Below are positions 24,667 through 36,716 of a stretch of 64,000 bases of DNA, piece after piece (the stretch's first letter is position 1; the number at the start of each line of letters is the position of its first letter). Origin of the DNA: Brugia malayi (taxonomy: Eukaryota; Nematoda; Chromadorea; Rhabditida; Onchocercidae); the NCBI RefSeq assembly GCF_000002995.4, contig NW_025062476.1, forward strand, positions 11,158,501 through 11,222,500, given 5' to 3'. Both the position numbers and the translations under genes were made by a program. The notes under the pieces were generated by a model that had not been told where the DNA came from, searched no databases, and was given only the letters and a program-made list of their open reading frames with translations.

Positions 24667-27456
24667 TTATGCACTAAACCATTCAAAACAGTGATTCCAT
24701 CTTTTCTCAAGTCGATTTTTCAAAAATAAACATTTTTGCTTCCAGATATTACGAGCTTGTTTGTTGCAAATGAAATGAATGGTAGGAAGTACGGTACAGT
24801 TGAAAATAATACAACAATTAACAAAAATCCTCGATGGAATATTAGCTTTTTCACCGAATATTTTGACTGCGAATGTTGGCAGAAAGTTGAAAATAATAAT
24901 TTCAATTTCCATAAAGAAACAAGTTAATGCTGCTTGAATTAATGTCGACCACTCGTAACTATTAATTTTTCTAGTTCTCATTTCGATTCTAGTAAATATC
25001 CTTGAAATTCCTAAATTCAATTCTCTGTTACTCCATTAAATTAATAAATGTGTACGAAATCCAGAAAAATTTATCAGATTCAAAAAAAAAAAAAAAAAAA
25101 CTCATTCAAAATTGATTTTGAAAATCGTCTTGCAGCGTAACATAAAAATTTAATGATTTATATATTAGTTCAATCTCATTAAGCAAAAAATAACATATTC
25201 TAACTTTTGTTTTGATTATGTAACGAGAAACTCCGATTATGTCGGATACCGCAGAATATTGCAATATATATAACGAACACAGCAATAGGTAGTGATGCTG
25301 TCCAAAAGTGATAAAATCTGAAAAGTAGTGCAATACTATAAAATGACATTTAACTAATGCTTAATATAACTGTGAAAAATTGAAAAGTACTAGTACTATA
25401 GCATTATTTCGAGATGACTGTAAGAATCTTTTGAGGTCAGTGCAATATAATAGCTTATATTGAAACTTTCCAGTCTGGTATTGTTCATTCGAAATATAAA
25501 TAGGAAATCGTATGTTAATTATTTTGATGCTTTAACCTGGATTCATGCTTAGATGTCACTTAGCCAAATGTCTAAAATAGGAATTTCCTGTACCTTCCAC
25601 AAAATTAGCCTAGCCTTAGTACACTAACAACTGTTATTGGTTGGTAAGCAATTTATAAAGAGACGAAAATTTAAATCATATTTAAGTGGATAGTAGTTGA
25701 TATTTTACATAGTAATTTATCATTGTCTTCATATTTTTTGCTCTCAACTAATAGTATACGGTAAGAAAAGTTCACATCAATTTTGAAAGAGCGTATAATT
25801 TTTGAACTGAATGCAAAATAAATTAGGCGTAATTTCAAATTGAAACAAAACAATTTCTTATTATAAAACAAATTAAAGCGCTTCAAAATGAGTCATTTAT
25901 TATTTGAATGAGCAATTTGTTCTCATTTATTTCTTTCATTACTTTAACTATAATCATTGTAAGTTACAGCCTACTAAATTTAAAGTTTGAATTTTACTAC
26001 TTTTGAAAGTGCAAAACAGTTCGAAATTATTACTTGATGAACAATTCTCCACCATCCTTTGACCCTACTGTACAATTTCTATACCAGCGTAAGTCCGAAA
26101 TACAATACATTGCAGTACAATAATTAAAATTGGCTGCTGTGATAGCTGAAATTTCAGCTTTGTTCTGCATAAATGATAAAGCAAGAAAAAAATACAGGAA
26201 TGAAGAATTTAAACATGAATTTATATTTATTTGTATCAATATATATTTCCAATACTTATTTCATATATTTCAAAAATAATGTTCAGAAACTTTCCATTAC
26301 TTAAAACATGTCAAAAAAGTTACTTAAACATTTATTTAGATGGTCGATTTAACCATGAGCTGTTTACGATTGTTTTTGACATTTTTTGACTTTTGACATG
26401 AGGATTATCAATGGAATCTTACCAAAAGCTAACAGCCATACGCAACATAGCAGAAATATCAATTTCTTAGACTCGAAAATGCCATGAAATTTGGGTAAAT
26501 TTATGATTACAAAACGATTCACAGATAACAAAAATGCAAATTGCAATGTAGCAATAAATAGAAATGTATCCATATGAGAGAATATGCCACCAGTCCATAT
26601 TGTATTACTTACTAAAATATGCACAAATTAACATTAACGGTAGTTTTTAAAATGTTGGATATGAATAAAACCATTTACTATTAATAATGAATACATAAAG
26701 AATATATGCTTCATAATATTTAAAGGCACAATCGTACAATAAAAACTACATCGTTAATCATAAAAAGAAAGATACTTGATCAGATAGAAGCCTAAATAAT
26801 TATTGATGAAGAAAAAAAAAACTCAAATTTTTGCACTTTGTGTAATTAGAAGTTCGTAAAAATTGAACTTCTTGTTGAGTTTTAATGTCGTATAGTTTTA
26901 AATTGTATGTACTAAAGTTTCTCATATAGCGAGTTATTGTTAGCATCTTTAGTAGTATTAACATTCATTCCTCTGGATTTCGAATGATAGTATGAAATGT
27001 GGCATTAATGTTTATTCCTTTGAATATCATTTTCAAAAAAAAAAAAAAATATGATATAATCATTCAAAATAAAGGGATCATTATATAACACAGATGTGAA
27101 TGGAGAATGGATAAATAAAATAACTTACCATTTGAATTATCTTTATTTTGCAATATTTCAGGCAAAATAAATAAAACTTGAAGAAGAGAGATTGAAAGGT
27201 TGCAAACGATAAGTTGTGATGTGATAAGAACAAATGAGTGATTGTAAAGATTATCTCGACGACAAAATTCAAATATCAATAATACATTGCTAACAATACT
27301 GTATAACAAAAGCAATGAAAACAGTACAACCGCCACGTATCTTTCTACCGTATTACGTTCATCCCTTATATCGAATACATTTGTCGTATTCTCTGCGTGA
27401 CAATTTAACGGTAATATCGAAAGTAATACAGTAATACAGTAATAATAAGCCACCAT
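24667..27456 (-). CDS. seven-transmembrane chemoreceptor 3 (Srx-like), intact
   Basis: Minus-strand exons 27456-27129, 26611-26423, 26145-26034, 25317-25205 and 25010-24667 join in phase to 361 residues. Intron phases match the other receptors and exon 3 is again 112 bases. The N-terminus has the common signal peptide ending NCHA and a near-identical ectodomain. From the end of TM1 onward the sequence diverges strongly. TM3 ends in NRFVIINLPKF, and exon 3 carries paired cysteines (NYCTAMYC, RNCT) for the second extracellular loop. TM6-TM7 are recognisable (EIEIIIFNFLPTF, IFVNCCIIFNCTVLP), but the tail is short and basic. A truncated copy of its last exon lies at 6493-6757. Ligand unknown; a sensory or secretory cell membrane location is inferred from the family. 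Confidence 0.8.
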
Positions 27457-28024
27457 TTTGCTTATTGACAGTCTTTTCCGCTTTATTTCACCTCACTTCA
27501 GCTACGAAATAAGTATTAATAAAAGTTTAAATGCTTGAAATATTAATACTAGAAAATGATTTCAACTCAGCGTTGTAAGAAATCTTTGTCATTGTAAAAA
27601 TGTGTTAATATTCAAATGAAGGAAGTAAATTTAATAAAGCGAAATGAGGTTCTTGCTCTTGTGCGTATCAATCAAAGTTGCTGAAAGGAATTTGATGTAA
27701 TCTACCATTTTTAATATTAAATCATATTAATAAAAGTTAAATTTATTGAACATTTAAAGTGAATAGAAAGCATAAAGTAAGTTCATTTTGTAGCTTTCTC
27801 CTCAGATATTATAAGATTGAAATTACTGATATAAGAAAGAAAAGAAGTTGGCATTTTCCAATTATGTGCTTTGATTCATTTTCTATATTGCTAATATAAA
27901 TAAGCTAGCAAAGTCTTCATGAGGCATTATGTAATTTGCTTTTACATAATACCAATAATTGAATAATACGTAAAGGTACAAACATATTAGGGATAATATC
28001 ATAATGATACTTTCAGATAATGAA

Positions 28025-28112
28025 AATGTGACTTACTGTAACTTTTACAAATGTGTAATACCAAATGTGGCTTACTGTAACTTTTACAAATGTGTAATAC
28101 CAAACGTAACTT
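28025..28112. repeat. 42-bp tandem duplication
   Basis: Two adjacent copies of a unit containing CTTACTGTAACTTTTACAAA and GTGTAATACCAAA, differing at a few bases, lie in the DNA between receptors 2 and 3. The rest of 27460-28520 shows no gene; part of it resembles receptor 5' flanks. Confidence 0.8.
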
Positions 28113-28529
28113 TTGTCTAATGATAGCTTCTATTTTTCAATAGTTTATGAAAAGCAATAGATCATATATGAATTATATCAGTTGCGCATATTTACTCAAA
28201 ACTTAGCTAAAAATGAATTGGATGAATTGAGATGATAGTCAAATGACTACAGAATCAATATTGGCTTTATCATTAATATCAATGGCCATCAGAAATCTTT
28301 GCAACTATGAAATAAATTTTTAGTCAAGATGAATGAACCATATAGAAAAGGGATGATAAGATAGCTCAATATACTAAAATAAAACATAAGAGCATGAGAT
28401 AACAGAAAGCGTTACAGTTCAGCATAAAATAGCTATAGAATATAAGCTTGTGCTATTGAGCAGAAATCAAACATGGTTATATTATATTATATTAGTGCAG
28501 ATGAGAAATTCAATGAATTTTATTTATAG

Positions 28530-30501
28530 TTAGTTTAAGTGGTATACAGTAAACATTCTTTTCATGACCTTAATTTTAGAAAATAATTTTACGAGTGTTT
28601 GTTTCACGCTTTCTCGAAATCGTTTGACGAAAATTAAATTGGCGGTAGGCAATATAGCAGCACTGAAAATTACAAAACAGTTGATCAGAATATTGACGGA
28701 AATTTCAACTTCTTTGCCTACCAGTTTGATGGCAAGCTTCGACAGAAAGTTGAAACAGAAAATTTGAATTTCCATTGCACCACAAACAAACACTGCCTGA
28801 ATCAACATCATTCGTTCATATTTGCTTGTTGCATTCGCATTCTTCTGCTCACGTCCTATAAAAATTCTTATAACAGCTAAATTTAATTACTTCATTTAAA
28901 AATTAAGTGAAATAAGAAAATGAAAAAAAAAAAAAAAAAAAAACTGAAATGATATTGAAATCCTAAAGATTTCTGAAAGTGTTTGGGAACGAATTCAAAG
29001 GAATATTTATGATAAATGAACATAATTTATGTTTTTTCAAGGTAACGGCAATAAAAAAAGTAGTGCAATGATATATAAATTACCGTTCTCAATGCATAAA
29101 TTCGAAATATTCTTCCGTTTGTTACGCATACTGCAGAATATTAGAATATAAATTGCGAACATCGCAATGGGTATCGCAAGAGTCCATGCATAACGAATTC
29201 TGAATACATATTTGTACAAATATGTATGCGGAAGTAAAAATGTTAGCCGATGGACAATAATTGCTTTAGCAAAAAGAAAATTGAACTTATAATCATCAAA
29301 ACTGTAAATATACTTAAAATTCTTCCGTTTTTTATGCATATTCTTCTTTTTTTAAAAGGAAAAAAAAAATGAAATTCAAGGGAAAACGAACTTCATAAAC
29401 ACAGCTCCACTTTCTGGCGCTCTTTTGGTACAATTAAATGACCATTGGAAGTTTGACACATTGAAAATTTTGATGCAATAATGAAATTCTACTAGCGATA
29501 TTACTGAAAAATCATTTGCGAAATTTTAGACACTGATAGTTCATCATAAAAGTGAAATTAGTATGATAAGCTCGTAATGTTGCTTACATTTTGACAAGGT
29601 CAGGCATAAATTTATCACTGAGGTTGCAAAATAATTAAGTTCTGATAAATCCAGTTAGACTGACTGCTATGCACTGAACAACCACCGAATGATAATTTCT
29701 AAATTTAGTTACGACTTAGATTAAGATGCCATTCGCAGTCTCTTTTTAACCAATTATTTTTTATAAAATATTGCATAAAATGATTAGTGTAACCTACCGA
29801 AACCTGATAACCATAGGAAGATGAGCAGAAAATAGAATTTCATCGATTTGAAAAAAGCGTTAAATTTTGGAAAACATATGGCTATAAGGCGATTCATTGC
29901 CAATAAAAATGTCAAGTGCAACGAGACGAAAAACGAGAATGTACTCAAAACAGAAAATATTCGGTAAATCCATGCTGAAATTTGTACTTAAATACTGATG
30001 GAATAGATAATTAAAACAAAATTGTTTAATCATTTGTGACATTACATGAAATAAATGTAATTCAACTTTATTTATTAACATACTATGCTATAATCAATTT
30101 AACTATGAATATTTCAAATCATATAAATGATAAGTTAGTGATATATGAGCGAACATAAAGAACTTACGCTCAAAAATTTTGTTCCTTAGTATTTTAAGCA
30201 CGACAATGGTCGCTTGTGGGATAAAGTTCAAGAAGCTACAAATAATAATTTGGTATGTTATATGAGTGAACGCTCGACTGTTAAGATTGTCACGACTACA
30301 GAATACCACCATTAACAGTACATTGCTAACAATACCGTATAACAAAAGCAATGAAAACAGTACAACCGCCACGTATCTTTCTACCGTATTACGTTCATTC
30401 CTTATATCGAACACATTTGTCGCATTCTCTGCGTGACAGTTTAACGGTAATATCAGCAATAATGCAATAATACAGTAAGAATGAACAATCGTTTTATCCA
30501 T
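28530..30501 (-). CDS. seven-transmembrane chemoreceptor 2 (Srx-like), intact
   Basis: Minus-strand exons 30501-30168, 29974-29798, 29503-29392, 29199-29084 and 28855-28530 give 354 residues. Exon lengths 334, 177, 112 and 116 equal those of receptor 1, and the middle of the gene, introns included, is almost the same sequence. Differences cluster at the ends. The first ten residues read MDKTIVHSYC, and the TM1 region follows the version seen in the genes at 39.9 and 58.5 kb. The C-terminal tail after KRFRE is unlike receptor 1 and ends in VYHLN. The signal peptide (1-24), seven hydrophobic segments and NRLIAICFP after TM3 are present. The Pao element has inserted about 250 bases upstream of the start codon, inside the 5' flank, which could change its expression. 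Confidence 0.85.
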
Positions 30502-30759
30502 CGATAATGTTTTCTGGAAACTGTAAGATTTTTAGTGTTTAAAATATTTATAAAATATATGTTAGTTTTTAATGAAAAGTATAAATTTAATCGTTAAATT
30601 AAGTCTTTGGTTTTTTGATTACTATTTATCAAATTTGCTGAAACTGGTTTAATTCTTCAATATATATTCTTCAGTATTAAATCGTATTATTAAAAGTTAG
30701 ATTTACTATGAAATTAAATTGGGAAAAAATTTAAATAATTAATTTTGAGCTTTACCCTC

Positions 30760-31257
30760 TGTCGCGGATTTTAATATCGCGATCTAAAAATATGAGTTGC
30801 AAATTGTAGTAAAGATATCTACGTAATTTCCGCAAATAATGCTTATACTTCGGACTCTTTGTTTCCAAATTTATGCTTCTACATATTGAAACAATTTACA
30901 TCGTTCTTTGTTAGCAATCCTTACAATCATGAGGATATCTACATTGTTCTTTGTTAGCTATCATAATCATGCGGTTATCTAATAAGCTCTTTATTAGCAA
31001 CTGGTGCCCATGCAAGCACCTCCTCTCCTTTGTTTGGATCATTGTCTAACATCAATGTAGATTTTATAACCATACTATTGTCAATTAGATCAGTTTTTTA
31101 AATCATCCAATCCTCCGAATCAGTTTTATTCAATTGTTGCCCAAATATTTAGCTGGCATCCAACACATCTCCCTGACATCAAACTTCTCCCCCGAATAAC
31201 AATTTAACCAAATCATAAAGGTTTGTTTCCAAAAACATTTTTTTTGCTTCCACTACA
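30760..31257 (+). repeat. 5' LTR of Pao element
   Basis: 498 bp, TG...CA ends. It starts with a short dyad (TCGCGG...CGCGA) and holds an internal near-duplication of about 42 bases built around GTTCTTTGTTAGC and followed by ATCATGAGGATATCT or ATCATGCGGTTATCT. It should contain the element's promoter, but no specific start site can be assigned. Confidence 0.95.
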
Positions 31258-31261
31258 ATTT

Positions 31262-31279
31262 TGGTGCCACGAGCCGGGA
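31262..31279 (+). promoter_or_regulatory. tRNA primer-binding site
   Basis: TGGTGCCACGAGCCGGGA lies four bases after the 5' LTR. The TGG start matches the complement of a tRNA CCA end. The tRNA species is not assigned. The coding frame starts at 31281, directly after it. Confidence 0.8.
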
Positions 31280-31280
31280 C

Positions 31281-34200
31281 ATGTCCGACAGTATAAGAAA
31301 AGGAAGCGAATTATCGAAGTCGAGAACTCTAGAACTTCTTAAAGAAGCAAGTGAACTCGATCTGACCTCCCCGTCTCAAACACTATCACGAGGGGAACTT
31401 CAGCATCAATACGAAATTAAATTGCGAATCGTCAAGGAGAAGATCGCACATCTCGAATATTATGCTGGGTTACTCGAAACAGCTAATCAAAATTGGCTGG
31501 ATAATATTCAGAGCTTGACAATAGCAACGAGGAGAAAGGAAGAGGAGACGAAATACGCCAATATGGTTGACGATCCACAAGGTATTTTAAGTTTAATCAC
31601 TAGAACAAGAGAAACTATTATTACCCTTAAAATACATACTGATGAATATTGCTCGGTACTACAACATTTAAAACAAGAAGAGGTCAAAGAATCATTTCCA
31701 AAGAATAGTATGATTCACACAAATCAAGCAGAAATAAAACTTCCTCAATTACCACTAATAACGTTTAGTGGGGATCCAAAATTGTGGAGGCAATTTTGGT
31801 GTAGTTTCAAGGCAGCAGTCCATGAGCAAAGCATCCCAGATATTCAAAAGTTAAACTATCTGATATCATGTCTTAAAGGAGATGCTTTGTTATCTGTAAG
31901 AGGTTATGATATAGCGCCAGAAAACTACGATGTTATAATAGGTTTACTAAAAGAGAAATATGGTAAACCTTTCCTTATAAAGAAATCACTCTACAACGAG
32001 TTGAATACCATCAAAAAAAATGACCGAGAGTGGAAAGCAACCATAGAAGCCATGGAGAGAACATTTCGACAACTGGAAGCTATAGGTGAAAATTTAGAGC
32101 ATTCAAGCATCGAAATTACAATTGAAAATAAACTACCAGCGTGGATAATTGATAAATTATACCAATTGAAAGAGGATTCGACGAGTTGGTCAGTTAAGGA
32201 TATCCGGCAGTACCTGACAAAACTAGTTCTAAGAAATGAAGAAGTTGCTAGAAGTCAAGCAGACACAAGGGAGAAGAAAACAAACAAAAATAACCATAGA
32301 GGCGAAACGTCAGCTTTCGCCACAATCAACCAAACAAAGGGAGATAATACAATCAAATCAAAAAAGGTTCCAGGAAAAATTTCTATAAATGGGAAAAGGA
32401 AACCATGCGTATTTTGCAATAAGGACCACTGGAACAATGAATGTAACATCTATCCCACTCTCAAACTCCGGATGGAACGTTTGAGAGAAATCACTGCATG
32501 TTTCAAATGTTTACGAAAAGGACATGCAACAAGTGATTGTAAAAAATGGAAACCTTTGTGTTTCCATTGTAAAAGTCCACACAATACAGCACTGTGTCCC
32601 AACAACTACAAGGAACTCACGCAAGCAGTGGATTCCAACAAAGAAAGGTTGGGTTCAGTCACAATCGCTAACTCCATTACCGAAAAAGGAAATCAATGGA
32701 AAAAGCGAACCTTACTGTTATGTAAGGAAATAAATGTAACCAATCCAAATCGCCCAAAAATCCAACAAAAGGCTTTAATTCTATTCGATATTGGTTCTCA
32801 ATTATCGTTCATATCAAAGGATTTGGCTTATCGATTGAATCTACAAGAAACTAACGAGATGGAAATAAAAATTGCTTCATTTGGTGATAAGACGCCAAAA
32901 ACGTGTATCACTACTAAAACTGAAATCGGAGTAAAAATTGGAAATAAAGAAATAATCCGATTAGATGTAATAACAGTTAACCACTTGACGAATGAATTGC
33001 AAGTAGTTAATCTAAACAAAAAGGAATTGTTGATGATAGACAAACGAAATCAGTTTAGTAATTTCAAAAACAAATGGAAACAACCGGACATACTCATAGG
33101 TGCGGATCACTTCTTCAAGTTTATCCAGTTTGACCAAGCAGAGAACTTAAAATCAGGATTTTCATTGATCCATACAAAGGTTGGACCTATAATAGCTGGA
33201 AGTGGGTATATAAATGAAATACACGACAGTATTTCAGAAACCACATCAGTAAGTCCGATTTCTCAAGTCAATGCCGTCAATATTCCAGACTTAGATCACT
33301 TTTGGAAACTGGAATTAATGGGTATACAAGACAAAATAAACTCTGACAATGATGAAAAAGCATTGCAGCAATTTAAACAAACTATCACTAGGGACAAGGG
33401 AAGATATCAAGTTTGTTGGCCTTGGAAAGATTCAAAGAACAAACTAAGCGATAATTTCGGACTTTGCCTTGGAAGATTAAAGTCGTTAATTAGGAGGCTT
33501 CAAATGAAACCTCAATTACTAAGTCGATACAATCAAACTATTGAAGAACAACTCAATTCCAATATAATTGAGAAAGTGTCATCGGAAATGAATGAAGTTG
33601 GTATTATTCATTATCTGCCTCATCACGAAGTAATAACACCAAATAAAACCACGACAAATCTGAGGATAGTTTATGATGCATCAGCTCATTGTAAAGGAAT
33701 GAAAAGTTTAAATGATGTTTTATATCGGGGACCAATAACACTCCCTGATTTGGTTGGAGTTTTGCTACGTTTCCGTACAATGAAAAATGTAATAATAGCA
33801 GACGTAGAAAAGGCGTTCTTGCAAATAGAATTGCATCCAACAGATAGAAACTGCACTCGATTTCTTTGGTTGAAAGACATTCGAAGTCCAGTTAACGAAG
33901 AAAACGTAAGTTGTTACCGTTTCCAACGAGTTCCATTTGGAATTGTATCATCTCCATTTTTATTGTCCGCTACACTCAATTATCATTTGGAAACTTGTAA
34001 AAGCAAAATCGCACTCGAGTTAAGGAAAAATCTCTATGTCGATAACATTATAATACCAACCAAAGGAACCAACGAAGCTCTTTCCAATTATAAGGAAATT
34101 AAAATTATATTCAATGAAGCATCAATGAATGTACGGGAATTTCTCTCTAACGACCAAGAAGTCAATGAAAAACTTCCGGTACAAGATCGAGCAGAGGTAA

Positions 34201-36716
34201 GTTCAATTAAAAAAATTCTAGGTCTCAATTGGTACCACAAACAAGATATCATTCAAGTAACGTTAAAACCATGGTTTGGTAAGAAATTAACTAAAAGAAT
34301 TATATTGCAATTCGTAGCCTCACAATATGACCCACTAGGATTCATAGTTCCTATACTGATAAGATTCAAATTGTTTCTCCAAACTTTGTGGAAAAAGAAC
34401 CTTTCATGGGATCAAACTATAAGTGAGGAAGATGAAACCACGTGGAAATTACTCACGAACGAATGGCCAAAGAAACTAAAGGATCTACCAAGATTCACAA
34501 CAAATTGTTCCAAGCAAGTACAATTTCATGTTTTTACTGACGCATCAACTGCTGCATACTCAGCAGCTTTATACATTCGAACTCAAGAAAGAGAAGTATT
34601 CTTAGTGTTTGCTAAATCCCGAATTGCGCCAATTAAAGGAATGTCAATACCTCGATTAGAATTACTGGCAATACTCATCGGAGTGAGAATGGTACAATTC
34701 GTATTAAAACAAAAAGAGCTTGAGGACGTGATAACAATTTTATGGTCCGATTCTCAATGTGCGCTTCATTGGGTTCACAATAGTTCCCGTTTACTACCAA
34801 CGTTCATACAAAATAGGGTAGAAGAAATACGAAAGGCGAAAATCCATTTTAGATATATCCCAAGTGAACAAAACCCAGCTGATATAGCTACAAAAGGAAT
34901 CTCTCCGAATAAACTAAAAGGATATGATCTTTGGTGGAAAGGACCAAAGTGGTTAACAGAAAACGAATCAAAATGGCCACAGTGGAAATACAATTACAAT
35001 GAGGATTACCAGGATGAAGAAATTGTGGCCCACATCACAGAACCAATTATCATAAACAAACATTTCGGAATCTTAGATGCTAGTCGTTTTAGCAAATGGT
35101 CAAGATTAATAAGAACAACTGGTTGGGTTCTGAAATTCATAAGATTAACAATGAAAAGGGAAATTCCTTGGCTAAAGATGGCAACGAAAGAAAAGAATAT
35201 ATTGACAACACAGGATTACGAGTTGTCAGAAATTGTGCTATTCAAACAAGCACAGTCAGAAGGAGTTACCAAAGATGAAATAATCAAATGGAATTTGTTC
35301 TATGATAACGAACTATGGAGATACAAAAGCCGCGTAGTTAACTCTGAAATGAAAGAGAGTAACTTACACCCAATATATCTCCCGAGACACAACACCATAA
35401 CTGAACTCTTTATTCAGCAACGACATGAACAACTGTATCATGCTGGAATTGCTCATACACTCTCAAATCTGAGATCGACGATATGGATCCCAAAAGGTAG
35501 AACGGAAGTCAAACGAATCTTGAATAAGTGCATGAAGTGCAGACGCTGGACAACTAAACCATTCAAATTACCAACTATGGCTGATCTTCCAGCATCTCGG
35601 ACCACAAGATCAAGACCCTTTGCGCGAGTAGGACTAGACTATTTAGGTCCTGTGAATATCAGGAGTGATAATGGGCTAACAAAAAGATGGGTAGCACTAT
35701 TCACATGTTTCACAACAAGAGCTGTACATCTAGAAGTAGTAGAAACTCTTTCAGCCGAAAGCTTTTTACATGTTTTCAGAAGATTTACAGCAAGACGAGG
35801 CTTTCCAGAATTAATCTTAAGCGACAACGCTGGTCAATTCCAGTTAATTTTTAAAATCATTGTGAAACAACAATTAAATGAATTCCTAGCGGAAAGGAAA
35901 ATGATCTGGAAAAATATAATACCAAAGGCGCCTTGGAACGGAGGAGTATATGAGCGACTTATTGGGTTAACAAAAAGGGCAATGAAAAGAGCCATCGGCA
36001 GAAAGTTATTATGGGAACGGGAATTGATTACGCTAGTAGCGGAAGTGGAAAGTATTTTGAATACTCGACCACTAACTTACGTAAATTTTGATGATTGTAT
36101 CATATTGCGTCCAATTGACTTTATACTACCGAATGCGCATCTAATCATGCCTGCTAAAAACAAGAATGAAATGGATGATTTTATCCCTCATAAATTGGAT
36201 TCGAGAGAAAAACTCATTCAATACTGGTCAAATACACTAAAGGCCCTCGATGCCTTCTGGGAAATATGGAAAGAGGAATATTTAAATACTCTTAAAGAAA
36301 GAGCACAAAGGGAACACTCTTCTCCGAGAGATGTAGTAAAAAGAACTCCCCACGAGGGAGAGATTGTGTTACTAAATGAACCAGAAATTCCCCGTGGCAT
36401 GTGGAAACTAGCCAGAATAAGAGAAATCAAAACAGGAAAGGATGGAGAAGTGAGAAGTGTCTCGATAGAATTACCGAAAGGAAAAATACTCAACAGACCG
36501 GTGAATATGTTATACCCACTGGAAGTCAAAGGTGAGGAAATTGACCCTCAACCAACAATGTTTAACAAATCAGTGCAAAATGTCAATGAACAAGAACCAA
36601 TTGCTCTACGAACTAGAAGCGCTATAAGGCGAAGCAATCAACCAAAGCTGTCCAACGAACTAAAGCATTTAGCTCCTTCGGTCGGGAGTGTCGCGGATTT
36701 TAATATCGCGATCTAA
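31281..36716 (+). CDS. Pao gag-pol polyprotein
   Basis: A single 1811-residue frame. Gag-like N-terminus, then three cysteine/histidine knuckles at about 375-440 (CVFC...C, CFKC...C, CFHC...C). Next comes an aspartic protease with motif DIGSQ near 501, where DTG or DSG is usual. Reverse transcriptase has ADVEKAFLQ near 840 and YVDN near 919. RNase H has FTDAS near 1085 and WSDSQ further on. The integrase has an HHCC zinc region at about 1381-1421, VGLDYLGP near 1450, LSDNAGQF near 1512 and WNGGVYERLIG near 1552, followed by a C-terminal module typical of BEL/Pao integrases to about 1746. No envelope frame is seen. The stop lies 28 bases inside the 3' LTR. Gag and pol are fused in one frame. 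YVDN instead of YVDD occurs in some nematode Pao elements; activity is inferred from integrity only. Confidence 0.95.
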   Translation: MSDSIRKGSELSKSRTLELLKEASELDLTSPSQTLSRGELQHQYEIKLRIVKEKIAHLEYYAGLLETANQNWLDNIQSLTIATRRKEEETKYANMVDDPQGILSLITRTRETIITLKIHTDEYCSVLQHLKQEEVKESFPKNSMIHTNQAEIKLPQLPLITFSGDPKLWRQFWCSFKAAVHEQSIPDIQKLNYLISCLKGDALLSVRGYDIAPENYDVIIGLLKEKYGKPFLIKKSLYNELNTIKKNDREWKATIEAMERTFRQLEAIGENLEHSSIEITIENKLPAWIIDKLYQLKEDSTSWSVKDIRQYLTKLVLRNEEVARSQADTREKKTNKNNHRGETSAFATINQTKGDNTIKSKKVPGKISINGKRKPCVFCNKDHWNNECNIYPTLKLRMERLREITACFKCLRKGHATSDCKKWKPLCFHCKSPHNTALCPNNYKELTQAVDSNKERLGSVTIANSITEKGNQWKKRTLLLCKEINVTNPNRPKIQQKALILFDIGSQLSFISKDLAYRLNLQETNEMEIKIASFGDKTPKTCITTKTEIGVKIGNKEIIRLDVITVNHLTNELQVVNLNKKELLMIDKRNQFSNFKNKWKQPDILIGADHFFKFIQFDQAENLKSGFSLIHTKVGPIIAGSGYINEIHDSISETTSVSPISQVNAVNIPDLDHFWKLELMGIQDKINSDNDEKALQQFKQTITRDKGRYQVCWPWKDSKNKLSDNFGLCLGRLKSLIRRLQMKPQLLSRYNQTIEEQLNSNIIEKVSSEMNEVGIIHYLPHHEVITPNKTTTNLRIVYDASAHCKGMKSLNDVLYRGPITLPDLVGVLLRFRTMKNVIIADVEKAFLQIELHPTDRNCTRFLWLKDIRSPVNEENVSCYRFQRVPFGIVSSPFLLSATLNYHLETCKSKIALELRKNLYVDNIIIPTKGTNEALSNYKEIKIIFNEASMNVREFLSNDQEVNEKLPVQDRAEVSSIKKILGLNWYHKQDIIQVTLKPWFGKKLTKRIILQFVASQYDPLGFIVPILIRFKLFLQTLWKKNLSWDQTISEEDETTWKLLTNEWPKKLKDLPRFTTNCSKQVQFHVFTDASTAAYSAALYIRTQEREVFLVFAKSRIAPIKGMSIPRLELLAILIGVRMVQFVLKQKELEDVITILWSDSQCALHWVHNSSRLLPTFIQNRVEEIRKAKIHFRYIPSEQNPADIATKGISPNKLKGYDLWWKGPKWLTENESKWPQWKYNYNEDYQDEEIVAHITEPIIINKHFGILDASRFSKWSRLIRTTGWVLKFIRLTMKREIPWLKMATKEKNILTTQDYELSEIVLFKQAQSEGVTKDEIIKWNLFYDNELWRYKSRVVNSEMKESNLHPIYLPRHNTITELFIQQRHEQLYHAGIAHTLSNLRSTIWIPKGRTEVKRILNKCMKCRRWTTKPFKLPTMADLPASRTTRSRPFARVGLDYLGPVNIRSDNGLTKRWVALFTCFTTRAVHLEVVETLSAESFLHVFRRFTARRGFPELILSDNAGQFQLIFKIIVKQQLNEFLAERKMIWKNIIPKAPWNGGVYERLIGLTKRAMKRAIGRKLLWERELITLVAEVESILNTRPLTYVNFDDCIILRPIDFILPNAHLIMPAKNKNEMDDFIPHKLDSREKLIQYWSNTLKALDAFWEIWKEEYLNTLKERAQREHSSPRDVVKRTPHEGEIVLLNEPEIPRGMWKLARIREIKTGKDGEVRSVSIELPKGKILNRPVNMLYPLEVKGEEIDPQPTMFNKSVQNVNEQEPIALRTRSAIRRSNQPKLSNELKHLAPSVGSVADFNIAI

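Larger units (their letters stand above)
24050..30501. repeat. inverted segmental duplication, copy B'
   Basis: This is the reverse-complement partner of 4180-7290. It is longer because it keeps a complete receptor 3 between its two matching blocks (24260-24928 and 28690-30270). The near-identity covers introns as well as exons, so it reflects recent copying or gene conversion, not selection on protein. Confidence 0.85.

Noticed and set aside
31281..36716. Antisense and out-of-frame ORFs inside the Pao polyprotein
   Set aside because: All overlap the strongly supported gag-pol frame and have no features of their own.
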